A stretch of DNA of 64,000 nt from Roseiarcus sp963794655 (GCA_963794655.1 CAWCEV010000008.1:1612001-1676000); one strand, 5' to 3'; counted from the stretch's first letter, positions 9,518 through 18,589 are shown. The notes: generated by a model from the sequence alone, not told the origin. Made by a program: numbers and translations.

Positions 9518-10288
9518 TCATTCGAATCTTTGCGCGACTCTGTTCCATTTCTTGCGATCAGGAAACAGATCCGCGGACCACCGCAAGGCCCAGCGCACCG
9601 CGTTCGGAGTCCAATTGATCCCGCCGCGGCGCTGGCGAATTCCCAAGCGGTTTAGCTCCGCCGCGATCCCTTCAAGGGACTTCCCGTTTTCGCGCATTTC
9701 CATAATCAACGGCTCAAGGTCGACCGCCCGAGCGATGGCGCGTCGCTTTCGTCCCTCATTGCCGATGCGCCGAGCCTCGTCCAAATGAGCGGTTGGCGCG
9801 TTTCTGTTGCCACCCCAAACCACGCCGCGAGCCTTGGAGGCCATGATAGCGGCCTTAACTCGCTCCGATATTAGTTTTGCCTCGTATTCAGCGATGGCCG
9901 CGAGAATATGGATCGTGAGTCGATTTGCTTGCGGGAAATCGGCCGCGACGAACTCAACGCCGCTTTCCATAAGGTGCGCGATGAGGGCGACGTTGCGGGC
10001 TAAGCGGTCAAGCTTCGCTATGACCAGAACGGCGCTGAAAATCCGACAAAGCCTTAGCGCCTCGTTGAACTGTGGACGCGCCTCCTTCGTGCCGCTCTCG
10101 ACCTCTGTGAACTCGGCGAGCAGGTCGCCGGAAGCTGATTGAAGGAATCGGCCGACCGCTTCCCTCTGGGCTTCAAGTCCCAGTCCCGATCTCCCTTGGG
10201 CACGGGTCGAGACGCGGTAATACGCAATGAAGCGACGAGGTGGGAGGCCTCGTTCCTTGACCCGGGCCTTATTGCCGACCGAGCCCAT
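9518..10288 (-). CDS. Serine recombinase (resolvase/invertase family)
   Basis: The 256-residue protein has a resolvase catalytic domain at the N-terminus: the nucleophile Ser27 in YYRVSTRAQG, then AVLVIAKLDRLARN and AAIAEYEAKLISERVK. A shorter Recombinase-type DNA-binding region follows (SLEGIAAELNRLGI and WTPNAVRWAL). The length is that of a small site-specific resolvase or invertase, not of the large integrases of about 500 residues. No transposon or inverted segment with paired sites is obvious beside it. It may be a relic of an integrated element. Confidence 0.88.
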   Translation of the reverse strand: MGSVGNKARVKERGLPPRRFIAYYRVSTRAQGRSGLGLEAQREAVGRFLQSASGDLLAEFTEVESGTKEARPQFNEALRLCRIFSAVLVIAKLDRLARNVALIAHLMESGVEFVAADFPQANRLTIHILAAIAEYEAKLISERVKAAIMASKARGVVWGGNRNAPTAHLDEARRIGNEGRKRRAIARAVDLEPLIMEMRENGKSLEGIAAELNRLGIRQRRGGINWTPNAVRWALRWSADLFPDRKKWNRVAQRFE

Positions 10289-10301
10289 TTCAGCAGCCCA
10301 T

Positions 10302-10661
10302 TCAACCCGAACAAGGGAACGCGCGGCTCAAGCTCGCGGACAGCGCGAAGCCGTAGGTCTTGTCGGCGGTGTCGGGGTTGTCGGACACGAAGCGCTCGAG
10401 GATATCCATAAGCTGGTTGCCCGTGAGTGGTGAGGGCGGCGGCGGGCAATAGACGGCATGTCCTCCGATCTTGCCGGCCCAAGACATTCCGCTGGCGAAG
10501 GCGCTCGCGATGACCTCGGCGAGCATCTTCATGCCGGGGTCGCCCTCTTGCCAACTCAATAGGAGCCTTCGAGCCGATATGTCTGGCGTGTCGCCTTGAG
10601 CGGAAGCCGTAAGGACTATTGCGACAAAGGCGCAGGTGACCCCACCACGCAATCTGTGCAT
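10302..10661 (-). CDS. Small secreted protein, Rap1a/Tai-like
   Basis: The 119-residue protein has an N-terminal signal peptide (about 1-21, CAFVAIVLTASAQG). Its C-terminal half carries the pattern CPP...GNQLMDILERFVSDNP...RAFPC, which resembles the Rap1a/Tai family. That family includes immunity proteins against T6SS amidases but also many proteins of unknown role. ATG 10661 is chosen because it places the signal peptide at the N-terminus; the open frame continues upstream to 10823. No toxin gene is adjacent, so an immunity role is not supported by context. Confidence 0.6.
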   Translation of the reverse strand: MHRLRGGVTCAFVAIVLTASAQGDTPDISARRLLLSWQEGDPGMKMLAEVIASAFASGMSWAGKIGGHAVYCPPPPSPLTGNQLMDILERFVSDNPDTADKTYGFALSASLSRAFPCSG

Positions 10662-10743
10662 GTTGGCGGCACGCGCGCCCTTACTGACAAATTTTCGGCC
10701 AAGCGATAGGCTCGCTCTCAGCACTCGGGCGGGAGGTTCTCTC

Positions 10744-11301
10744 ATGCGTGCAGCAACTCGATTTGCCGCGGCAATCGCGGTCTTGTTCGGACTTGCAGGC
10801 GTTTCAAACGCCGAAACCGTCATGAAGCAATGCGGCGAGCAGTGGCAAACAGCGAAAGCGAACGGTACGACGAACGGCGAGACGTGGCCCCAGTTCTTGA
10901 AGCAATGTCGAGCGCAGCTAGCCGGTATGGGAGGCGGTACGGCCCCGGCATCGCAAGGCGGCTTCGCGCCCGCCCCCGCGCCAGCCCCAGTTCCGCCTGC
11001 GGCCCAACAGACCGGCTCATGGTTCCCATGGCAACAACCGGCAGCCCCAGCCCCCGTCCCTGCGCCCGCGCCGGCAAATTATGGGGCTCCTCCTACGACG
11101 GGCGCTGGCAGTGCTGCATCTGCCCAGCAGGCTCAGTACCGCTGCCCCGGCGCGACCGTCGTCTGGGTCAACGAGAAGTCGCACATCTACCACTTCCCCG
11201 GAACGCGTGATTATGGAAACACGAAGCGAGGCGAATACATGTGCGAGGCCGACGCTCAGGCGGCCGGGGATCGCCCGGCGAAGAACGAACGCCATCCATG
11301 A
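10744..11301 (+). CDS. Secreted Pro/Ala-rich hypothetical protein
   Basis: The 185-residue protein starts with a signal peptide (MRAATRFAAAIAVLFGLAGV...). It continues with KQCGEQWQTAKANGTTNGETWPQFLKQCRAQ, a two-Cys motif common in small periplasmic proteins of Hyphomicrobiales. A long Pro/Ala linker comes next, then a C-terminal domain with two Cys and GTRDYGNTKRGEYMCEADA, which looks like an extracellular surface domain. ATG 10744 follows GGGAGG with good spacing. It overlaps the next gene by 4 bases. Confidence 0.75.
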   Translation: MRAATRFAAAIAVLFGLAGVSNAETVMKQCGEQWQTAKANGTTNGETWPQFLKQCRAQLAGMGGGTAPASQGGFAPAPAPAPVPPAAQQTGSWFPWQQPAAPAPVPAPAPANYGAPPTTGAGSAASAQQAQYRCPGATVVWVNEKSHIYHFPGTRDYGNTKRGEYMCEADAQAAGDRPAKNERHP

Positions 11302-11741
11302 TGCGCTGGCTGCGCCGGTGGCGCGAGCGCGACGACCGACACCTCATCAAGTCGGCGACGCCCTTGCCTGACATCGATCCAATCGAGGAGCTTGCGCGCG
11401 TCCCAAGCAAAGCTCAAGAGCGGGATGCTGAGGACGAACAGCGATTCGATCAGCTGATGCGAACGTTCGTCGCCTATTCACGACCGACCCCGCGAATGAC
11501 GCCAAGGGCTCGGCAACTCCTGTCTACGCTTAAAGTGCTTCGGAATTTGACAGCGCCCGAATGCTCCTGTCAACGGGCGGCCGGATCGGTCGGCGAGATC
11601 ACTTTCGGCTCGACCGGCGTTGCGCCGCCGAAGGCGGCGTCATCGAGAACAGAGAGATATTCCGCGACCGCCGATTGGAGGTCGGATCGAGGTCCTCGAT
11701 CTTGGCGACGCCCCGCCGGCGATGGGCGTCGGCCACGATGA
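11298..11741 (+). CDS. Hypothetical protein whose 3' end runs into an IS scar
   Basis: ATG 11298 overlaps the stop of the gene before it (ATGA), so the two are probably coupled. The first 90 or so residues look real: a basic N-terminus MMRWLRRWRERDD, then acidic stretches and PTPRMTPRARQLLSTL. After about base 11575 the frame reads antisense through a transposase remnant. The natural C-terminus is therefore probably lost and the gene truncated. I recognise no family. Confidence 0.45.
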   Translation: MMRWLRRWRERDDRHLIKSATPLPDIDPIEELARVPSKAQERDAEDEQRFDQLMRTFVAYSRPTPRMTPRARQLLSTLKVLRNLTAPECSCQRAAGSVGEITFGSTGVAPPKAASSRTERYSATADWRSDRGPRSWRRPAGDGRRPR

Positions 11742-11790
11742 TGCTGGCGTCGACCACGAAGCCCTCGCGCCTGACGATCCCTTCCTTCAT
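11575..11790 (-). pseudogene. Remnant of a DUF772-type (IS1182/IS5-like) transposase
   Basis: On the minus strand one frame reads GFVVDASIIVADAHRRRGV and a second continues as AVAEYLSVLDDAAFGGATPV, then PKVISPTDPAAR. Together these match the middle of transposases with a DUF772 domain. The frameshift between the two parts and the lack of flanking domains show it is dead. Confidence 0.65.
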
Positions 11791-11813
11791 GCAGTGTGTA
11801 CGCATGGCGCCAT

Positions 11814-11936
11814 TTGATCGAGAACTTCTTCGCCAAACTCAAAGAGTTCAAACGCATCGCCATGCGCGCCGACAAAACCGATCAGAGCTTCTCAGCCATC
11901 ATCCATCTCGCCGCCGCAGTGATAAACTCCCGATGA
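11814..11936 (+). pseudogene. C-terminal remnant of an IS5-family transposase
   Basis: The frame reads LIENFFAKLKEFKRIAMRAD..., then AAVINSR and a stop at 11934. This is the conserved end of IS5-type transposases (IENFFxKLKxFRRIAxRxxKT). It is on the opposite strand to the remnant next to it, so two different elements have collided here. Confidence 0.7.
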
Positions 11937-11959
11937 ATCCCAACAGACCCTAAACCAAG

Positions 11960-12480
11960 TTTCGCGGCACGCGCCGCTTTGGTTGCAATTCGCGAACGGA
12001 GCGGCAACAAATCCACGTTCTGCAACTTTCTAAACGCCGCACCGCCCAAATTCGCCAGTAGTTGACCGAACGGTAGGCTGGCCAGCAATTCTGCAGGTGT
12101 TCAGCGCCGCTTCCTCCGGCCCGGCGCCCAAGCTGGCCTGACCTACGCGATCGGAAATGAAAGTCCCCCTCCCAAGCGCGGGTCAGGTAAGGAAACGGAC
12201 TTTTTCGTTCTTTAGTGCGTCTCACTTCGATCGCGGGGCGAATAAGAAACACCCGCAGAGGCAGCGCGGCCATGCGAAAGCTCAAATGGGAAGCCGACCC
12301 CTACGGCCTCGAGCGCCGCCCGAATCGCTTGTACATAGGAGGGCAACACGTCCCGGCCATCCTCGAACGCATCAATTACCCACGGCGTAACGTTGGCAGC
12401 GCTCGCGAGTTCCTGTCGGGTCCATTTGAGAATCTCGCGCGCCTTCCGGCACTGATCAGCTGTCATTTCGGTTCATAGGC
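11960..12480. repeat. Duplicated block, copy A (partner 22067-22570)
   Basis: The sequence from the GCCGCTTTGGTTGCAA motif through the XRE gene is repeated at 22067-22570 with many small differences. Both copies share the run TTAGTGCGTCTCACTTCGAT and the whole regulator gene. This copy keeps the regulator intact. Confidence 0.75.
12212..12466 (-). CDS. XRE-family helix-turn-helix regulator
   Basis: The 84-residue protein has an N-terminal XRE helix-turn-helix: MTADQCRKAREILKWTRQEL, then ASAANVTPWVIDAFEDG and QAIRAALEAVGVGF. Its short basic tail looks out of family and may be a run-on. These small Cro/CI-like repressors often control themselves or a nearby mobile gene. A second, broken copy lies at 22287-22543. 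A palindrome 66 bases upstream is a possible operator. Confidence 0.78.
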   Translation of the reverse strand: MTADQCRKAREILKWTRQELASAANVTPWVIDAFEDGRDVLPSYVQAIRAALEAVGVGFPFELSHGRAASAGVSYSPRDRSETH

Positions 12481-12531
12481 TTAGAAAGCGGGAAGATTGC
12501 TTACGGACGGGGCCGAGCAGAACCAGCATTT

Positions 12532-12545
12532 TGTAGCATACTACA
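12532..12545. promoter_or_regulatory. Palindrome upstream of the XRE gene
   Basis: TGTAGCATACTACA is a perfect 5-bp inverted repeat around CATA, 66 bases upstream of the start of the minus-strand XRE gene. Small XRE repressors bind such palindromes. The site is absent from the duplicate copy, where the regulator is broken. Confidence 0.35.
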
Positions 12546-12855
12546 GAGTCTCGGCAGGTCGGCAGGTGGAAACCTGACCAAAACCGCGGACCTGTGCACA
12601 TCATTCATTGCAAATCGGAAACAGGCGTGTTGCGCGGTCCAGGTTAACGTATCGAGGGTTGACCTAGAGGTTCGGATCAACTGATGTCAGCTAACCCGAG
12701 CAGGACAATCGCCGCTGCGGGATCCTCATATGAGCGGATCAGATCATCGATCGCGGTCCCCAAGCGTCCTCATGCGAACGTTCGGAACGACCGCTGATCG
12801 ATTGATTACACGCTGTTCAAGCCAAACCCAGCATCGCTAATGGAGATCCTCGCCG
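12546..12855. other. Gap, nothing recognised
   Basis: No open frame of protein-like composition and no RNA gene recognised between the XRE upstream region and the end of the beta-helix gene. Confidence 0.4.
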
Positions 12856-14460
12856 TCACTGATGGGAATATGCCCCCGCATCATAAGGAGCTTTTCGGGG
12901 AACTCCGAGGATATCGACAGTCGGCGCGCCTGTCGCGGTTCCGGCCCCTATCGCCGCCGCGCCCGCCTTGGGTTCGAGGTTATAGGTCAGGCTGGACGGA
13001 TCGAATTCGACAAACTCGGCTGCTGGTCCGCCCGCAACTATGATATTGGCGACGTTGACGCCGTTGCTGTAGGCGCCAACTTTCGTATAATACTGTAAGA
13101 CATTGTTCACATAGAAATTAAGCTCTCCGGGTACCATAGCGACGTTATGATCCATCTCGACACCGGAATCGAGATTATCGACAGAGATTTGATTAGCAAG
13201 ATTGTTTCTAACAACGACATTATTGCTTGAGCTACCTTCGTGGGTTTTGTCACCAACGCTGACGTTTGGCACGCAATTACCGGGCTGCGCAATCAGACCA
13301 TCGCTGACCGCCGTGTTATTTATGATTGCGCCGCCGTGGACACTTGAAAAGGCAATCCCCCAGCACGCGCTGGTGATGACCACATTGTTGGTGACGCTCA
13401 GGTTTGTCCAATTCCCATCAAACGCGTCGATGCCCTGAAGATAGGTGGGGAACGGCAGGTGGGGATCGGTCTGACGAATGATCTTGTTACTCTCGATCAA
13501 GACGTTGTGATAGGTTAAATTGGCAGCCGTAGCCCCCGCAGGTAGTTGGCCCTCAAAACCCTGGATCGCGTCTTCGTGATTGCCGTCGCCAATGTTAAGA
13601 TTGTCGCGAATGTAGTTCGCAGCAATTGTCAGGTTGCTTGCGCCGAGGTCGATCCCGTCGTCGCCAAAGTGATCGATCTGATTGCGTTCGAAGACGTCAC
13701 TCCCAGCCCCGAACAATGCTGCTCCAGACCTGACGTTCGTGAGGTGGGATCCACTCACCGTGACGCAACTCGTGAATAAGCCCGGCCCAACCCTGATCCC
13801 GCTGCTTGCGTTGGCGACCCATTGAGCCTGTGACCAGCCGGTAACATTGTCTTGGGATGAGACGAGCAGGTTTGTGAATACAATGTTGGACGTTGGATAT
13901 GTCGTCCCCTGATCATTGACATCAACTAGCCAGCCGCCGATAGAGCCTGGCGCTAAACTCTGCACCTTGAGGCCGTTGAACGCGAACATCTCGCTTGCGG
14001 AGACATTGAGATTGGTCAGCACGGGCGTCTGACCTGGCGCGGCAGCAATCGTTAGGAAGGACGAGTTGACGATCCCCGCAGCCCACTGTCCGACGTTGAT
14101 AGGCCCGTACTTCCCGCTCATAAGCAGAACTTCGTCACCGGGCTGAATGGGACCCGACTTTGGGCCGGTTGTCCAACTCGTTCCCGCCCTCAGATATGGC
14201 ACGGTCGTCAGGAGTGGATAGGTATAGCCCGTTGTTGTCCAAAAGACCGCCTGCAGCGAGTTCCATGGGTGAGCCTGGGTGCCTTGCTGAGCAATGGGAA
14301 CGCCGGCCGTCGTCATCGCTGCTGGCGTTTGGCCGTGCACCGGATCAATATACCAGACATGCCGAAACGTCGACGGCGGCGTCGCGCACGCCTCAGCATG
14401 GCCAGGAAAAGCGTAAGATAAAAGCATCAGGGCGCAGGCGAGCGTCTTCATCGAAAGCAT
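12856..14460 (-). CDS. Secreted right-handed parallel beta-helix protein (copy 1)
   Basis: The protein of about 530 residues has a signal peptide (MKTLACALMLLSYAFPGHAEA) and no membrane anchor. The mature part begins FRHVWYIDPVHGQ...HPWNSLQAV and runs into Asn/Ile/Val-rich rungs such as RNQIDHFGDDGIDLGASNLT. That is the pattern of parallel beta-helix (PbH1) proteins such as polysaccharide lyases, epimerases and glycosidases. No catalytic residues can be assigned. A full paralogue is at 38480-40102 and a C-terminal scar at 46806-47102. ATG 14460 or 14451 both give the signal peptide; a TTG at 14484 is less likely. Confidence 0.82.
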   Translation of the reverse strand: MLSMKTLACALMLLSYAFPGHAEACATPPSTFRHVWYIDPVHGQTPAAMTTAGVPIAQQGTQAHPWNSLQAVFWTTTGYTYPLLTTVPYLRAGTSWTTGPKSGPIQPGDEVLLMSGKYGPINVGQWAAGIVNSSFLTIAAAPGQTPVLTNLNVSASEMFAFNGLKVQSLAPGSIGGWLVDVNDQGTTYPTSNIVFTNLLVSSQDNVTGWSQAQWVANASSGIRVGPGLFTSCVTVSGSHLTNVRSGAALFGAGSDVFERNQIDHFGDDGIDLGASNLTIAANYIRDNLNIGDGNHEDAIQGFEGQLPAGATAANLTYHNVLIESNKIIRQTDPHLPFPTYLQGIDAFDGNWTNLSVTNNVVITSACWGIAFSSVHGGAIINNTAVSDGLIAQPGNCVPNVSVGDKTHEGSSSNNVVVRNNLANQISVDNLDSGVEMDHNVAMVPGELNFYVNNVLQYYTKVGAYSNGVNVANIIVAGGPAAEFVEFDPSSLTYNLEPKAGAAAIGAGTATGAPTVDILGVPRKAPYDAGAYSHQ

Positions 14461-14484
14461 CTCATCTTCTGGACGATTGAGCAA

Positions 14485-14526
14485 TGTACAATTCGCGTCT
14501 AGGATTGATGCTCACGATGATGTACA
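14485..14526 (-). promoter_or_regulatory. Paired TGTACA motifs upstream of beta-helix copy 1
   Basis: TGTACA occurs at 14485-14490 and again at 14521-14526, 36 bases apart, each embedded in AATTTGTACAT / AATTGTACATT when read on the minus strand. They lie 25-75 bases upstream of the gene start and may be a binding-site pair. No known regulator is claimed. Confidence 0.3.
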
Positions 14527-15246
14527 AATTGATACTCCGAGATACGTAGGCTATTGGACCATCTACGTACGTAAATAGCACAATATACCAGTATCATAGG
14601 CCGCGTATTCTTTCAATACGGATTTGTTATCCTCTTCAGGTTCGGCAAATGGCGAACGGATTCGATTGTAGACCGCACAATTCAATCGAAAATTGGCTGA
14701 CCAGTGCGATTTAAGCTTAAGCGACAGGGCCCGGTTCGAGTCTCCGATCGTTAACCAGATGATCGCCGGACGCATTCCCACGCTCGCCGGAGCGCCGCGA
14801 TTGCGCCGCGGGCAAGGACCGACTCCAAATCAAAAACGGGGAACTTCAGTCCGCCAAGGAACGTGTCGCCCGGGGCGTCGGGAACGACCGCATTCGCCGC
14901 ACCGTCCGGCGGCGCTGTCGCCAAGAATTTGACTCGAAGGCTTGGCGACCTTGGTCTTTGTCGCGCGCGGCGGGACGGCCTTGGACGAGTGACTCGGCAC
15001 CGGTTACAAGAGAAGCGTTTAAACGAATGGCCGGTTTCCTCATTCCGACTTCCCCGCCCGCCGTCCGAAATGTCCGCAATACGTCCGACACCGGACGGCC
15101 ACTTCGCGCAAATAGCGACTGCTTCAAGATTGCAATGGGACGAACTCGTCAACTCTGAAGTATCTCCCGGGAATGGGTCGCCCGCCGCGCAACCCGTTTC
15201 TAGGTCGGCGTCACCGATCGAGGTCGAGTGCTCTTCTCCGATCGCG
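14527..15246. other. Gap, nothing recognised
   Basis: A 209-codon minus frame and a 173-codon plus frame overlap across 14751-15384. Both have Arg/Ser-rich composition without repeats, motifs or helices, so I regard neither as a gene. A 72-codon minus frame at 14563-14781 looks a little more protein-like (MRPAIIWLTIGDSNRALSLK) but has no visible ribosome site. Confidence 0.35.
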
Positions 15247-15441
15247 TCAAGCGAGGTCCACCCCGAATCGATTGAGATAGACGAGCGCGCAGAAGTCGAG
15301 GGCGCCTCCATGCGTAGCTCGCAACACCACGACCCGGGGAGCCTGGCCCGCATCGAGCGCTTCCTGCCAGCGCGGCGCACATAAGCACCAGCGGTCGCCG
15401 GGCCGCAGGCCGTGGCCGGCCCCCTCCGCTCCCGCTATCAT
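15247..15441 (-). pseudogene. DUF2237 protein, C-terminal fragment
   Basis: The frame reads GLRPGDRWCLCAPRWQEALD, then ATHGGALDFCAL. It carries the DUF2237 signature GDRWCLCAxRWxEA. The family is about 120 residues long, and the N-terminal half (with its own Cys motifs) is missing upstream, so this is a truncated gene. Confidence 0.65.
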
Positions 15442-15529
15442 GCCTCAGCATCGCCGGTGACCGGTCCCTGACCCCTGCTACGTTCCCAATACCTGCAACA
15501 GTCGGCCCCCGACCGTGGGTCAGCGCTAA

Positions 15530-15760
15530 TCCTCGGCCGGTCAGACGCTCGAGCGCGCGATCCGGGCTTCGTATTGCTGGAGAAGATCGGCGGCGGCGGC
15601 ATCTTCATCAAAGTCGCCGGCCTCGTACTTCTGCACCCAGACCCGGATCTGGTTTCGACAGATGGCATGGCGCTTGGCGAGCCCGTGAAGACTCACCGGT
15701 CAGGAACTCCTGAGCGACTTTGCGCTTGAACTCGATGTTGTGCGTGCGGTGTTTGGCCTT
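15530..15760 (-). pseudogene. IS3-type transposase OrfA remnant
   Basis: Read on the minus strand in two frames: HNIEFKRKVAQEFLTG, then LAKRHAICRNQIRVWVQKYE, then ADLLQQYEARIAR. This is the helix-turn-helix OrfA of IS3-family elements. A frameshift after the first part and the absence of OrfB show it is a remnant. Confidence 0.68.
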
Positions 15761-15953
15761 GGGCTTCCTTCTTTCGCTCTGTTTGGAACGTGGGCGTAAG
15801 GGCGTGCCAGCGGAGCGATCAGGTCAGCGAGCGAAATCTGGAGTTGCGTGCAAGTTCGTAGTCGATTTTTGGCGAGTTTCGGTCGTTGCGCCGTCGCTTT
15901 CACGTCCGGTCGCGGTCGCGTCGCGCTGCTACCAGCCCCATGGGGCAGGCGCC

Positions 15954-16184
15954 CTAAAGATTCGGTCTCTCTCTCGCTGTTTTCGCCCCAAGCAGGAGTT
16001 GGCGGGCTAGCTCTTCGGCTTGTTGCGGATTCAGCAGAATTCGGACATCGCCAACGTTGTCCGGCAGATGGGGCGCGTAGACTGGCACCGTCGCCGCCAC
16101 GAGTCGGTTCACTGCGACCGCGGACGGTAGACGGTGGGCGATCAAATCGAACGGTTCCTGCCCTTGAAGAAGTACATAGCCCAC
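15954..16184 (-). CDS. Small hypothetical protein (paralogue of 50292-50711)
   Basis: The 76-residue protein begins at a GTG (GYVLLQGQEPFDLIAHRLPS) and contains VAATVPVYAPHLPDNVGDVR and ILLNPQQAEELARQLL. The same protein, about 75 percent identical by eye, is encoded at 50292-50711. Conservation of the protein with drift at the DNA level argues for a real gene in both places. No domain is recognised. There is no signal peptide. Confidence 0.55.
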   Translation of the reverse strand: MGYVLLQGQEPFDLIAHRLPSAVAVNRLVAATVPVYAPHLPDNVGDVRILLNPQQAEELARQLLLGAKTARERPNL

Positions 16185-16575
16185 TTCAACACCCCCCTGC
16201 GAGACGAGTCCGCGTCGAGCTTGATCTCATGGAACCACTGTGCCCGGAAAGGGCGGCGTCGCCTAAGGCGGATGGAGATTTCCAGCTTTGGCCCCGGAAG
16301 CTGTGGCAAGCATGACAACAACCTTCGATGATGCGGTAGCCTGCGACGATGCGAAACGCGAAGCTGTCGCGAGGTTCATTTTGCACCTCGCCGAAATCGA
16401 TGGGGCATCGATTCCGCAATGTTGCGCGATAACGCCATCATGGTTCTCTGCGGTTCGATCCGTGTCCTAATTTCAAGCGACGGACAACCGAAGGCCAGTA
16501 GGTGAGCACCTCTCGCATCGCATCTTATCAGCGCTCCGCTATCGTAGAGTCGGTCGGAGCTGTAAGCTGGTCAAT

Positions 16576-16749
16576 ATGAGCCGGATGACTTCGTGCCGAA
16601 TATGCGGCGGCATGATAGCGGAAACCGCCAGTGCTTGCCCGCGCTGCGGCGCTATTCTTCTCAAATCGCGCACTTCGGTCGTCGCGGTCGGCCTTATAAT
16701 AATGCTAGTGATTGCGATCTTGTATGTTCTCTCAGAACGCTACTTTTGA
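16576..16749 (+). CDS. Small zinc-ribbon membrane protein
   Basis: The 57-residue protein has the four-Cys motif CRICGGMIAETASACPRCG at residues 7-25, a typical zinc ribbon, then a short basic linker. One strongly hydrophobic helix follows (VVAVGLIIMLVIAILYVL) with the end SERYF. Proteins of this plan are membrane-tethered zinc ribbons of unknown role. GGAG lies about 20 bases upstream. It overlaps a longer Arg-rich frame that I regard as spurious. Confidence 0.6.
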   Translation: MSRMTSCRICGGMIAETASACPRCGAILLKSRTSVVAVGLIIMLVIAILYVLSERYF

Positions 16750-17317
16750 GTCTCGAATCCCCGCCCGAGCGCACCGACTCAGATCGGCGGCTTCTTCCTG
16801 AGCACGAAGCCCGACCCTGTAGATGCTCGACAAGCCGCTTGGCAGGCCTAGACCGCAAGGCCGATTCACTCCCAGCGGCGATGCTGCCGTACTCGTGGAT
16901 AACCCGGACGCGACGCCGGAGGCGCGGGAATGGCGTTGGAGTTTGCGCGCGTCCATTGCTTGGCAGCGAACGGGTCGCACTGAACGGCCGCGTCGAATAT
17001 GTGAGGCCACGCTGCCCGAAGGCGCGACTCTTCGCCTGCGCAGCCGGACGGTCGGGGGCGGTGTCAGGCTATGGCTCGCTAGCTAGTACGTTGGCGGAGA
17101 GCGTCAAGAAAATCGCCCCGCGCTTGCCACATAGGCGCGGGGCGATTAGCGCTCGCGAATGGCCGGTTTGGGAACCTCGCGGGCAGCCGATCCCGCCAAC
17201 ACCGACCGGCGCTAGAATGTTCCTGCGGGCACGGGGGGCCGCCCAAATCACACTTGCAGGCAACTCCGGCCGCGCTAGATTCCTGCGCTGTAAAAGCGCC
17301 TTTTGGAGGCTTGCGCA
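16750..17317. other. Gap with one strong hairpin
   Basis: Frames of 80-290 codons cross this stretch but are Arg/Pro-rich and show no motif. The only clear structure is the inverted repeat at 17111-17147. Confidence 0.4.
17111..17147 (-). terminator. Perfect 13-bp stem followed by T-rich run on the minus strand
   Basis: AATCGCCCCGCGC (17111-17123) pairs perfectly with GCGCGGGGCGATT (17135-17147) around an 11-base loop. On the minus strand the stem is followed by TTTTCTTG. It is well placed to end a leftward transcript coming from the FkbM gene at 17699-18589, though 550 bases away. Confidence 0.5.
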
Positions 17318-17485
17318 ATGCCGATCAAGCGTATGTCGAAAGGGAGAAACTTCGGTCCCGAATCCGCGACCATTCTCGTCAAGGCTTTCCACGGCGTCGT
17401 CGCCGACCTTGATTTGCGAACCGCCGCCGATAAGGAAGTGGTCGCGAAAATAGTTATCCGCTTGGAGCGGACCAGACGACCTTAA
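17318..17485 (+). CDS. Small hypothetical protein
   Basis: The 55-residue protein begins MPIKRMSKGRNFGPESATIL and has the pattern FxPExxxxLxxAFxxxxxxLxLxxxxDxxxxxVAxxII. This resembles a small conserved Hyphomicrobiales protein of unknown function, usually a little longer at the C-terminus. GGAGG precedes it at 17303-17307. Function unknown. Confidence 0.5.
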   Translation: MPIKRMSKGRNFGPESATILVKAFHGVVADLDLRTAADKEVVAKIVIRLERTRRP

Positions 17486-17698
17486 TTGCGGAAGCTCTGC
17501 GCGCCGAAGCCACAGGTCTGATGCGGAACGAGCTAACGATGTCAGAAAATTGAGACAGCCAAACGCGATTAGCGCCGGATTGTCATATCGAACAAAAGAG
17601 GCCTCTCGACAGGGGGACGTCCTGCGGCCGGCAGATGGCGCGTTCCGGCATGGGGCCATTCGCCGACGGACTCCGCCGCCTACCAAGCCCTAGCAAAG

Positions 17699-18589
17699 TT
17701 ACGATCGTCGGCCGGCGAACCCAAGTGTGTAGGAGCGGCGGTCGCGCATTGAAGCCATTTCGGTCTGCGCGGCATTTCGAGCGGCGGCTGGGAGGGCCGC
17801 ATGAATATCGTACCACGAGCCATGGCCAGCGAAGCGATTCATGACTGGGAGGCGTTTCATGACGCCCATGCGTTTGTTGCGCGCAAATAGCTTCACAAAA
17901 TGCAGGATCGCGCCGTCCAAGGTGAGCCAATTGCTGGCCGGCAACTCCTTCCCGAATAGCCCGGAGCCATTGAACTCAAGCTCCACGTCGACATACTGAC
18001 CTTCGCGCGCCGGCAACGGAGGGACTTGCGACGGAACCGACATTTGATCAATCACCTGAAAGCGCTGGTACCCCAACTTTCTGAGAAATAGCAAGACCCG
18101 GATTTGTCCTGCCAATGACAGCGGATATTCTGTCGAAAGGAAGTGAGGAAGCTCGTCAAAGGGAGCCAAGCCCTCAAGACAAAGCCAGTCCGCTCCTTCA
18201 ATATCGACCTTCATGAAATATGGGACGCCAAATCTCTCTATCAGCGAGGGGAAGGTTATCGACGGAACGACCGTCTTCTTCGGCGGCCGTCCGAGGGCGG
18301 TAGCGCGTTCGGCGTGACCGGGCATGATTGTACTTCTAATATTTTCCCTTTCGTTGAGATAAAACTCGACTTCTCCCTCCTGTTCGGCAATCGCCTCTTC
18401 GACGAGTACGAAGCGGCCCTCGGCGATCTCCTCGGCGAAACGATTTCTCAGCCGTTCGCATAGCGCAGGGTTTGCTTCGACCGCGACAACGCGGAAGCCC
18501 TTCTTCAGGTAGAAATCCGAGTCCTGACCGTCATTACAGCCCACATCAAAGATCAGAGAACGATCAACCACAGTTACGCTCCGTTGCAC
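17699..18589 (-). CDS. FkbM-family methyltransferase (copy 1)
   Basis: The 296-residue protein has the SAM-binding motif I LIFDVGCNDGQDSDFYLKKG, then VVAVEANP (motif II), and FMKVDIEGADWLCLEGL, the FkbM signature region. FkbM enzymes O-methylate sugars in polysaccharides, glycolipids or polyketides. Start is a GTG. A copy about 90 percent identical lies in opposite orientation at 45733-46563, and the similarity continues about 100 bases upstream of the start. The C-terminal 20 residues differ between the copies, so the duplicated segment ends there. Confidence 0.88.
   Translation of the reverse strand: MQRSVTVVDRSLIFDVGCNDGQDSDFYLKKGFRVVAVEANPALCERLRNRFAEEIAEGRFVLVEEAIAEQEGEVEFYLNERENIRSTIMPGHAERATALGRPPKKTVVPSITFPSLIERFGVPYFMKVDIEGADWLCLEGLAPFDELPHFLSTEYPLSLAGQIRVLLFLRKLGYQRFQVIDQMSVPSQVPPLPAREGQYVDVELEFNGSGLFGKELPASNWLTLDGAILHFVKLFARNKRMGVMKRLPVMNRFAGHGSWYDIHAALPAAARNAAQTEMASMRDRRSYTLGFAGRRS

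Noticed and set aside
14733..14742. GGTTCGAGTC resembling a tRNA T-loop
   Set aside because: The flanking bases do not form a T-stem and no acceptor, D or anticodon arms can be drawn.
14751..15384. Overlapping 209-codon minus and 173-codon plus frames
   Set aside because: Low-complexity Arg/Ser/Pro composition, no start signal and no domain on either strand.
16593..17453. 286-codon plus frame
   Set aside because: Arg-rich; runs over the small zinc-ribbon gene and a hairpin in other frames, with no domain.
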